This document shows, piece by piece, positions 1 to 4,801 of a stretch of DNA of 5,240 bases (position 1 is its first letter; each line of letters starts with the position of its first letter). The DNA comes from Bacteroidia bacterium (GTDB lineage: Bacteria; Bacteroidota; Bacteroidia; SpSt-205). A program made the translations under genes and the position numbers. The stretch spans positions 1-5,240 of the forward strand of contig JANXCJ010000039.1 of the NCBI GenBank assembly GCA_025060275.1. Reading direction: 5' to 3'. The notes below the pieces were generated by a model, which ran no database searches, had not been told where the DNA came from, and saw only the letters and a list, made by a program, of their open reading frames with translations.

Positions 1-1
1 A

Positions 2-277
2 AAGGCTATCCCCAGACTTCCGCCTTTAGCTGTGTTTTACTGGGTGATGCAGAGCCTGATGCCTTGGCTTATTTTACTAAAAGGAGAGTGGAAATTATTA
101 CTCTTATGGACAGTAGCAGAAGGACTTCCCCTGCTCAAGTTTCGCTGGGTAGTGAAAAGTAAAAGGATTTTACGTTACCTCCCCTTGCTTCTCATCTATA
201 GGTACTTTCAGGGTTTATGGATGACCTGGCTATATTTTAGCAATAAGAAAATCTGGTGGCGCGGTAGAGAGTATTGA
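2..277 (+). CDS. C-terminal fragment of a membrane-associated glycosyltransferase (GT2-like), 5' truncated
   Basis: The reading frame is open from the first bases and ends at TGA 275-277, so the gene starts upstream of the window. The visible ~91 residues are rich in L, W, Y and F, with two likely hydrophobic stretches (around 'MQSLMPWLILL' and 'LPLLLIYRYF'). The protein closes with 'KKIWWRGREY'. An aromatic/hydrophobic C-terminal membrane region ending in a W-R-G-R-x-Y motif is what I recall at the end of many membrane-anchored family 2 glycosyltransferases. The catalytic domain (DxD, QxxRW) lies outside the window, so the assignment is inference from the tail alone. An internal GTG at 32 could serve as a start for an 81-aa ORF, but the frame continues upstream with similar composition, so a truncated gene is more likely. 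The stop is 21 bases before the next start, yet that gene appears to have its own promoter. Confidence 0.55.
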   Translation, partial: KAIPRLPPLAVFYWVMQSLMPWLILLKGEWKLLLLWTVAEGLPLLKFRWVVKSKRILRYLPLLLIYRYFQGLWMTWLYFSNKKIWWRGREY

Positions 278-286
278 ATATCTTCT

Positions 287-294
287 TTCCTTTG
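287..294 (+). promoter_or_regulatory. Putative Bacteroidota -7 element before metB
   Basis: TTCCTTTG matches TAnnTTTG at 5 of the 6 fixed positions and ends 4 bases before the ATG at 299. The position mirrors the perfect matches upstream of the other units in this window. I see no clear -33 TTG at the usual distance. If used, transcription would begin at or beside the ATG. Confidence 0.5.
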
Positions 295-298
295 TGGC

Positions 299-1453
299 AT
301 GCGATGGCATACATTGGCGGTCCATGCAGGTTTAGGGCATGATCCCCAGACAGGAGCAGTCATGACCCCTGTGTATCTCACTTCTACATATGCGCAGAAA
401 GCCCCGGGCATCCATAAAGGGTACGAGTACAGCCGCACCCACAATCCTACCCGCACAGCATTAGAAATGGCATTAGCCCAGTTAGAGGGTGCTAAATACG
501 CGCTTGCTTTTTCCTCTGGCTTAGCCGCTACAGATGCTGTCTTGCGGCTTCTCTCTCCTGGAGATCATGTAATAGTTAGTCGGGACTTATATGGAGGTAC
601 TTATCGCATTATGCGAAAAGTATTTGAGCCATGGGGGATTCAGTTTGATTTCGTAGATACAACGGACCCTTCCAAAGTAGAAGAGGCTTTCCGCCCTAAT
701 ACCCGTATGGTTTGGATAGAAACGCCCAGCAACCCCCTCCTCTATGTTTCTCCCATAGCTGCGCTGGCAGACTTAGCCCATAGGTGGGGTGCCAAGTTAG
801 TAGTAGATAACACCTTCGCTACCCCTTACCTTCAAGCTCCCTTAGAAGCAGAGGCAGATATTGTCGTGCATTCAGTAACAAAATACATAGGTGGGCATTC
901 GGACCTCATCATGGGTGCTGTGATGCTCAACGATGCCCCTACCTATGAAAAGCTCCGCTTTCTGCAGAATGCTGTCGGCGCCGTACCCGCCCCTATGGAC
1001 TGCTTCTTGGTACTAAGGGGCATAAAAACCCTCCCCCTACGCATGCAGAAACACTGCGAAAACGCTCAAAAAATTGCAGAGTTCTTGGCTACCCATCCAA
1101 AGGTTAGCCGAGTATATTATCCAGGACTCTTAACACATCCCCAGTACCTCTTAGCTAAGCAGCAGATGAAATTGCCCGGAGGGATGGTCTCTTTTGAAGC
1201 CAAAGTTTCCTCTCCGGAAGACCTTATGCCACTGTGGGAGAATTTACGAATTTTCACTTTAGCAGAGAGTCTCGGAGGGGTAGAGTCGCTCATAAATAAC
1301 CCCGCCTCCCTGACCCATGCCTCTATACCTGAAGAAGAGAGAAAGGCTATGGGTATCACCCCGGGTCTTGTGCGCCTTTCTGTAGGCATAGAAGATACAG
1401 AGGACCTGATAGACGACCTAGCCAATGCCTTGAATAAAATCTATAAAATCTAA
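299..1453 (+). CDS. metB: Cystathionine gamma-synthase/gamma-lyase family PLP enzyme
   Basis: This is a cytosolic, normally tetrameric Cys/Met-metabolism PLP enzyme of the transsulfuration pathway. The synthase form joins an activated homoserine ester to cysteine to give cystathionine; the lyase form splits cystathionine. The 384-aa length is normal for the family. Visible motifs are GYEYSR at 41-46 (Y44/R46 contact the PLP phosphate of the neighbouring subunit), SSGLAA at 72-77, DLYGGTY at 96-102 (Y98 stacks on the PLP ring), and VVDNTFATPYLQ at 168-179 with D170. HSVTKYIGGHSD at 191-202 carries the Schiff-base lysine K195. AESLGGVESL at 322-331 and RLSVGIED at 359-366 (R359 binds substrate carboxylate) complete the active site. 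E329 in 'GGVES' fits the gamma-synthase/gamma-lyase branch rather than the beta-lyase branch. Synthase versus lyase (or O-acetylhomoserine sulfhydrylase-like activity) cannot be settled from sequence. The ATG at 299 gives a standard N-terminus and follows a -7-like element with no SD; the gene looks monocistronic. Confidence 0.93.
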   Translation: MRWHTLAVHAGLGHDPQTGAVMTPVYLTSTYAQKAPGIHKGYEYSRTHNPTRTALEMALAQLEGAKYALAFSSGLAATDAVLRLLSPGDHVIVSRDLYGGTYRIMRKVFEPWGIQFDFVDTTDPSKVEEAFRPNTRMVWIETPSNPLLYVSPIAALADLAHRWGAKLVVDNTFATPYLQAPLEAEADIVVHSVTKYIGGHSDLIMGAVMLNDAPTYEKLRFLQNAVGAVPAPMDCFLVLRGIKTLPLRMQKHCENAQKIAEFLATHPKVSRVYYPGLLTHPQYLLAKQQMKLPGGMVSFEAKVSSPEDLMPLWENLRIFTLAESLGGVESLINNPASLTHASIPEEERKAMGITPGLVRLSVGIEDTEDLIDDLANALNKIYKI

Positions 1454-1738
1454 CTCAAAGTTCTCTCTAAGGAGGTTATTCTACCCTACTCTGGGGGCTC
1501 TCCGCCCGCTCTAATAATGGGTATTTTTATCAATCTCTGTAATAGGTTCTGACTGAAGCCTAACTAAGTCGGAGGAAGATTTTTTATCCATAAGTACTCC
1601 TATGCACTACGAACTTTTTACTTACCCCCTTGCGCTCATACCAGCTTTTTATCTAAAAGTCGTTAATCACTCATTCTGTGCAGGTGAAGAGAACTCAAAT
1701 AAAATAGGGATAGATGAATAATCTCGTATTTTTGAGGT
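1454..1738. other. Intergenic region before lolA without a supportable gene
   Basis: This gap is 285 bases. I find no tRNA, no recognisable structural RNA and no strong terminator; GGGC-TCTCC-GCCC near 1496-1508 is only a 4-bp stem with no T run. Two mini-ORFs are visible. One is 1602-1721 (+), 39 codons, starting MHYELFTYPLALIPAF, with a hydrophobic N-terminal half. The other is 1511-1591 (-), 26 codons, starting MDKKSSSDLVRLQS and preceded by AGGAG. Neither has the TAnnTTTG element that sits before the first gene of nearly every unit here, so both are probably chance. The last bases hold the lolA promoter element. Confidence 0.6.
1727..1734 (+). promoter_or_regulatory. Bacteroidota -7 promoter element before lolA
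   Basis: TATTTTTG is a perfect TAnnTTTG match. It ends 4 bases before the GTG at 1739, so the transcript would start at or next to the start codon. No clear -33 TTG is visible 17-23 bases upstream. Confidence 0.7.
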
Positions 1739-2374
1739 GTGCAAAAAAGCTGGGGCATACTCTTAGGGTTACCTCTCTTAGCCCAAATAGACCCTAGGGC
1801 TAACGAGCTCATCAAGCGCTCACGCAAAAAGCTCAAGTCTATGGAGTACATGACAGTTCAATTTACCTACTCTGTGGAGAATCGCGCAGATACTACAAAA
1901 AAGCGAATCACCAGAAGTGGCACGCTCCGTTATCATCCCAGAAAGAACCGATTTGCTGTGGATTTGGGCGATATAGCTATCCTCTCAGATGGCAAGACCG
2001 TATGGCAATTTCTCAAAAAGGAAAAGGAAGTAAACATCTCCAACTATGACCCGCATGAGGGATTCAGTCTTGAACGAGTCTTCAAGATATATGATCAAGA
2101 CATGAAGGTACGCTTAGACAAAACAGAAACTTATAAAGGGCGTACTCTACACAAGATTTCTCTTTTTCCTATTAGTGACACCACAGACTATTTCCGTGTA
2201 GAGGTCTGGATAGAGGGAAAAACAGAATTGCCTGAGCGCATGCGCATATCAAACAGGGATGGGACGGTCGTTGACTACGAGCTCAAAAGTTATAGTACGC
2301 AGCCTCTATCTGACTCCACATTCGTATTTGATGTAAAGGCTCACCCGGGGGTTCAGGTAATAGACTTGCGGTGA
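1739..2374 (+). CDS. lolA: LolA-family outer-membrane lipoprotein carrier protein
   Basis: LolA is a periplasmic chaperone that takes lipoproteins released by LolCDE at the inner membrane and carries them to the outer membrane. The 211-aa protein begins with a short signal peptide (MQKSWGILLGLPLLA), with probable cleavage after A15. The mature part has the family's alternating beta-strand pattern: 'VQFTYSVEN' at 40-48, 'SGTLRYHPRKNRFAVDL' at 60-76, 'ILSDGKTVWQFLKKEKEVNI' at 81-100. It ends with 'HPGVQVIDLR' at 202-211, which resembles the C-terminus of Bacteroidota LolA proteins. The start is GTG at 1739; it has no SD but lies 4 bases after a perfect -7 element, and an N-terminus here gives a proper signal peptide. 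The stop overlaps the pyrF start as GTGA (2371-2374), so the two are co-transcribed and probably translationally coupled. LolA paralogues exist in many Bacteroidota, so this copy may not be the sole carrier. Confidence 0.85.
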   Translation: MQKSWGILLGLPLLAQIDPRANELIKRSRKKLKSMEYMTVQFTYSVENRADTTKKRITRSGTLRYHPRKNRFAVDLGDIAILSDGKTVWQFLKKEKEVNISNYDPHEGFSLERVFKIYDQDMKVRLDKTETYKGRTLHKISLFPISDTTDYFRVEVWIEGKTELPERMRISNRDGTVVDYELKSYSTQPLSDSTFVFDVKAHPGVQVIDLR

Positions 2375-3126
2375 GTCCTGTAGAGCTATCAGAGCAGGCT
2401 AAGCACAAAAAGAGTCTCTTATGCGTGGGTTTAGACCCTAGCGCGGAGGCCTTGCCTCCAGAAATCTGGCAAGCTGGTAAAAAAGACCCAAAAGCTATAT
2501 ATGAGTACTTAACTTATGTCATACAAGAAACCCTTCCTTACGCTATTGCCTACAAGCTCAATACGGCTTTTTACGAAAGGTGGGGAGAAAAAGGCTGGAG
2601 GATGCTGCACCAGCTCCGCCAGAGCCTCCCTAAGGAAGTACTGGTAATAGCAGATGCTAAGCGAGGAGACATAGCCCACACTAATTCGTATTATGCCAGA
2701 GCATTTTTTGAAGAGTTGGGTTTTGATGCAATCACAGCAAATCCCTTTTTAGGTTGGGAAGCCTTATCACCATTTTTAGCATGGGAGGGGCGATGGGTGT
2801 TTGTTCTCTTGCGCACAACGGAAGCAGCAGGATGGCAAAAGAAAATATGGCGCTACATCCTGCGAGAACGCCCCTTAGAAGCTGAGGCTTTCATAGGATG
2901 GGTATGGGGTGCGCATCATAGCCGGAGGCTGCACACCTTGAGAATAAAATGTCCCCAAGATTGGCTACTCATTCCTGGAGTGGGAGCCCAGGGGGGCAAA
3001 ATTTCACATTATGTACCCCTCTTTCCTGCCCTGATAGGGGTGGGAAGGGCCCTTCTACAAGCAGCACACCCCAGCACTGCAGCACAAGAGTGGGCTACCT
3101 ACACAGCTTCTTTCATCCCGCTATAA
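2371..3126 (+). CDS. pyrF: Orotidine 5'-phosphate decarboxylase (type 2)
   Basis: PyrF catalyses the last step of de novo UMP synthesis, decarboxylating OMP in the cytosol; it is a TIM-barrel dimer. The catalytic residues are present: LCVGLDPS at 17-24 (D22), AYKLNTAFYE at 60-69 (K62) and the D-x-K-x-x-D core ADAKRGDI at 94-101 (D95, K97, D100). The phosphate-binding end shows PGVGAQGG at 202-209 and GVGRALL at 223-229 (R226). The 'YARAFFEELGFDAITANPFLGWEALSPFL' region at 108-136 marks the longer, Mycobacterium/Myxococcus/Bacteroidota-type subfamily. At 251 aa it is somewhat shorter than the ~270-275 aa usual for that subfamily. The segment after beta-strand 5 is compact and reads RTTEAAGWQ (148-156), where relatives typically have a TSNxGxxDxQ-like motif. 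The GTG start overlaps the lolA stop by 4 bases, and there is no separate promoter. The stop lies 2 bases before the rpsP promoter element. Confidence 0.92.
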   Translation: MSPVELSEQAKHKKSLLCVGLDPSAEALPPEIWQAGKKDPKAIYEYLTYVIQETLPYAIAYKLNTAFYERWGEKGWRMLHQLRQSLPKEVLVIADAKRGDIAHTNSYYARAFFEELGFDAITANPFLGWEALSPFLAWEGRWVFVLLRTTEAAGWQKKIWRYILRERPLEAEAFIGWVWGAHHSRRLHTLRIKCPQDWLLIPGVGAQGGKISHYVPLFPALIGVGRALLQAAHPSTAAQEWATYTASFIPL

Positions 3127-3128
3127 TG

Positions 3129-3136
3129 TATCTTTG
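3129..3136 (+). promoter_or_regulatory. Bacteroidota -7 promoter element before rpsP
   Basis: TATCTTTG is a perfect TAnnTTTG match. It starts 2 bases after the pyrF stop and ends 6 bases before the rpsP ATG at 3143. It implies a fresh, almost leaderless transcript for rpsP-rimM rather than simple read-through from pyrF. An in-frame TTG (3134-3136) is part of this element and so is unlikely to be a start codon. A weak TTTC at 3110-3113 is the only -33-like sequence. Confidence 0.72.
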
Positions 3137-3142
3137 CCCTTC

Positions 3143-3481
3143 ATGGCAGTAAAGCTAAGGTTGCGACGGGATGGACGGCGGCATTACGCTTTTTTTCACT
3201 TGGTAGCAGCAGACTCTCGTGCCCCCCGCGATGGAAAGTTTATTGAGAAGCTCGGCTATTACAATCCTAACACGAATCCCCCCCAAATCCAATTCAATCA
3301 TGAACGCATCCTACACTGGCTTCAAAAAGGGGCTCAACCTACTGAGACTGTTCGCTCGCTCCTCTCCCGTGAGGGGATTTTACTCAAGCTTCACCTCTGG
3401 CGCAAAGGCAAAACACCAGAGGAGATAGAAGCTGCCTACCAGGCATGGAAAACCCAAAAGCTCGCCACACAGAAGAGCTAG
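3143..3481 (+). CDS. rpsP: 30S ribosomal protein bS16
   Basis: bS16 is a small-subunit protein that binds 16S rRNA early in 30S assembly. The N-terminus MAVKLRLRRDGRRHYAFF is diagnostic, followed by VAADSRAPRDGKFIEKLGYYNP (residues 20-41), the most conserved block of the family. The C-terminal part (ILHWLQKGAQPTETVRSLL and beyond) fits the second half of the domain. The chosen ATG gives the canonical MAVK start. An upstream in-frame TTG at 3134 would add only MPF and lies inside the -7 element. At 112 aa it lacks the long charged or alanine-rich C-terminal extension found in many Bacteroidota S16 proteins, which hints at a deeper branch of the phylum. It overlaps rimM by 37 bases, so the two form one operon. 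There is no SD sequence. Confidence 0.96.
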   Translation: MAVKLRLRRDGRRHYAFFHLVAADSRAPRDGKFIEKLGYYNPNTNPPQIQFNHERILHWLQKGAQPTETVRSLLSREGILLKLHLWRKGKTPEEIEAAYQAWKTQKLATQKS

Positions 3482-4095
3482 TCCCCCTTCCTCTGCATGA
3501 GCTATTTCTGTGGGGACGAGTACTAAGACCTCATGGGCTTAGAGGGCATTTGCTCTTAGAGTGCTTTTCAGACGCACCGCAGAGATATGACCATACAACC
3601 GTCTGGGTATTATATCCAGAGAGAGATATAGCTTATCCACGCAGAGTTCTATTCTTTTCCAGATATCTCCAAAAGCCTACTCAGCAGGGCTCCCACAGTA
3701 CCTACTGGCGTATCCTCTTGGAAGGCGTACCCGATCGCACAGCCGCCGAGAGCTTGCGAAGGGTAGAGTTATATCTACCTCGTACGCTTCTACCTCCACT
3801 AAGCTCACCCGAAGAGTTTTATTATGTAGAAGCACAGTCTGCTCGTGTAATAGATGAGAAAGGCGTCTATAGAGGTACCCTGAGGGAAATTCGGTTCGGC
3901 AAAGCCCATGATTTCTTTATCGTAGAAAATGACGCAGGAGAGCAGTTCTGGATACCCGCACCTTTTGTTTGTAAGATGGACAGACAGACAATCCCTCCCA
4001 CTTTGTTAGTAAAAGGACCCGAAGGTATATGGGACCCTGACTTAGCTCGGGGTAAAGTAAGCCGCCCTACTTATAGAGATGCGAAGAACAAGTAG
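3445..4095 (+). CDS. rimM: Ribosome maturation factor RimM
   Basis: RimM binds free 30S subunits through uS19 and helps mature the 3' (head) domain of 16S rRNA. The protein is 216 aa, somewhat longer than the ~170-180 aa norm because of an N-terminal lead (1-20), an insertion around 72-86 and a basic tail after 200. The N-terminal RimM barrel is shown by GRVLRPHGLRGHLLLE (24-39) and GVPDRTAAESLRRVELYLPR (94-113), which match the family's 'G-x-x-x-x-x-H-G-x-x-G' and 'R-x-x-A-E-x-L-x-G-x-x-L' patterns. The C-terminal PRC-barrel spans about 122-192: EEFYYVEAQSARVIDEKGVYRGTL, then FWIPAPFV. Where most RimMs read D-L-I-G after the aromatic YY, this one reads EAQSA. The start at ATG 3445 lies inside rpsP, giving a 37-base overlap; I see no later in-frame ATG before the conserved domain. 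trmD, often next in this operon, does not follow. Confidence 0.9.
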   Translation: MENPKARHTEELVPLPLHELFLWGRVLRPHGLRGHLLLECFSDAPQRYDHTTVWVLYPERDIAYPRRVLFFSRYLQKPTQQGSHSTYWRILLEGVPDRTAAESLRRVELYLPRTLLPPLSSPEEFYYVEAQSARVIDEKGVYRGTLREIRFGKAHDFFIVENDAGEQFWIPAPFVCKMDRQTIPPTLLVKGPEGIWDPDLARGKVSRPTYRDAKNK

Positions 4096-4205
4096 GAGAG
4101 ACTTCGCTGCTGCAAGACACACTAAGAAGTGAAAAGTACATAGCAATGTATAACCCCACTCCTCCCAAAAGGCTTTACTCAAAAGGTACAGCTCAGACCC
4201 TTTTT
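4096..4205. other. Convergent intergenic gap between rimM and tetR
   Basis: Both flanking genes end here. Two tiny hairpins lie side by side: CACT-AAGA-AGTG (4120-4131) and TACAT-AGCA-ATGTA (4137-4150). CAAAAGG occurs twice (4166-4172 and 4180-4186). Neither hairpin has a strong GC stem followed by a T run on either strand, so I cannot call an intrinsic terminator. No RNA gene or convincing small ORF is seen. Confidence 0.5.
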
Positions 4206-4751
4206 CTACACACGCTTTACACTTTCCCAGAATAGGCGAGGTGCTTCTTCACGATAATATTTCTCCCACGTATCTCGTGGCTCATTATACCACACCGGTA
4301 GTAGAGCAATCCCCCACTGCTGGGCAAGAATAAAGCGTATGGGCATGGGTCTTATTAGCCCGTAGTGCTGGGCTCCTTTGAGGGCTTCTACCCACTCAGG
4401 GAGTTCTAGAGGCTTAGGACTCAGGAAAAGGGAAGGCATGAGAGGAAGTCTATCTTCTCTGAAGGCTAACTCCTGGACTACCGCATAGAAGCGCTCATAA
4501 AAGTCTTGAAGACGGTCGGGAAGAGGCTTATTTATCTCTTGCAGAGGAACTAAAACCTCTTCTAATGAAGGAGGTTTCAGAGCGGATTGGACAGCTTCAT
4601 AAAGTCCTCGCTTATTGCGGAAGTAGTAATGAATCTGGGCTGTATGTACCCCGGCGGCGCGAGCTATCCGCTCTAGTCTAGCACCCTCATACCCATACTG
4701 AGCAAATTCCCGCAAAGCAGCCTCCTTTATACGCTGGGGGGTACTCACCAC
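4206..4751 (-). CDS. TetR/AcrR-family transcriptional regulator
   Basis: This is a 181-aa one-component regulator, a typical length for the family, which usually acts as a repressor dimer released by a small ligand. The N-terminal DNA-binding domain is clear: TPQRIKEAALREFAQYGYEG (4-23), then the helix-turn-helix RLERIARAAGVHTAQIHYYF (25-44) followed by RNKRGLYEAV (45-54). The pattern A-x-x-x-F-x-x-x-G-Y-x-x-x-x-x-x-x-I-A-x-x-A-G-V is textbook TetR_N. The C-terminal ligand/dimer domain (about 60-181) is not conserved enough to name a ligand. Tandem GTG codons at 4751 and 4748 can both start the protein. The second lies 5 bases after the -7 element, closer to the 3-6 base spacing elsewhere in this window, so the protein may be one residue shorter. 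It is divergent from an exported-protein gene, with an 11-base palindrome between the two promoters, so it probably controls itself and that gene. Confidence 0.92.
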   Translation of the reverse strand: MVSTPQRIKEAALREFAQYGYEGARLERIARAAGVHTAQIHYYFRNKRGLYEAVQSALKPPSLEEVLVPLQEINKPLPDRLQDFYERFYAVVQELAFREDRLPLMPSLFLSPKPLELPEWVEALKGAQHYGLIRPMPIRFILAQQWGIALLPVWYNEPRDTWEKYYREEAPRLFWESVKRV

Positions 4752-4753
4752 TA

Positions 4754-4761
4754 CAAAAGTA
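4754..4761 (-). promoter_or_regulatory. Bacteroidota -7 promoter element before tetR
   Basis: On the minus strand this reads TACTTTTG, a perfect TAnnTTTG match. It ends 2 bases before the first GTG (4751) and 5 before the second (4748), so the mRNA is expected to be leaderless. Confidence 0.7.
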
Positions 4762-4769
4762 TAACTTCC

Positions 4770-4780
4770 ACCTCTGAGGT
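4770..4780. promoter_or_regulatory. Palindrome ACCTCTGAGGT, candidate TetR operator
   Basis: This is a perfect 5+1+5 inverted repeat (ACCTC-T-GAGGT) centred on 4775. It is 8 bases from the tetR -7 element and 10 bases from the divergent -7 element, placing it between -33 and -7 of both promoters. TetR-family dimers bind palindromes in such positions, so a bound dimer could block both promoters. The assignment as operator is inference. Confidence 0.5.
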
Positions 4781-4790
4781 CTATTAACTT

Positions 4791-4798
4791 TACCTTTG
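4791..4798 (+). promoter_or_regulatory. Bacteroidota -7 promoter element before the exported-protein gene
   Basis: TACCTTTG is a perfect TAnnTTTG match ending 3 bases before the ATG at 4802, the closest plus-strand spacing in the window. No -33 TTG is evident. It predicts a transcript starting at or near the A of the ATG. Confidence 0.7.
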
Positions 4799-4801
4799 TA
4801 T

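Noticed and set aside
299..310. A SAM riboswitch or other leader controlling metB
   Set aside because: Only 21 bases separate the preceding stop from the metB ATG, and the -7-like element sits directly before the start, leaving no room for a leader RNA.
1117..1425. Minus-strand ORF of 102 codons inside metB
   Set aside because: It lies antisense to a strongly conserved enzyme, has low-complexity S/R-rich composition and no promoter element; it is a shadow of the real gene.
1469..1475. AAGGAGG, a perfect Shine-Dalgarno-like sequence after metB
   Set aside because: No ATG, GTG or TTG follows at a usable distance, and no other gene in the window uses an SD sequence.
1511..1591. 26-codon minus-strand ORF preceded by AGGAG
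   Set aside because: Very short, no -7 element nearby, no recognisable product; chance is likely in AT-richer intergenic DNA.
1459..1695. 8-base inverted repeat AGTTCTCT / AGAGAACT spanning the intergenic region, suggesting a structured RNA
   Set aside because: An 8-bp match is expected by chance in a region of this size, and I saw no further nested helices or known RNA motifs.
4120..4150. Two adjacent small hairpins as a rimM or tetR terminator
   Set aside because: Stems are 4-5 bp and mostly AU, with no T run on either strand.
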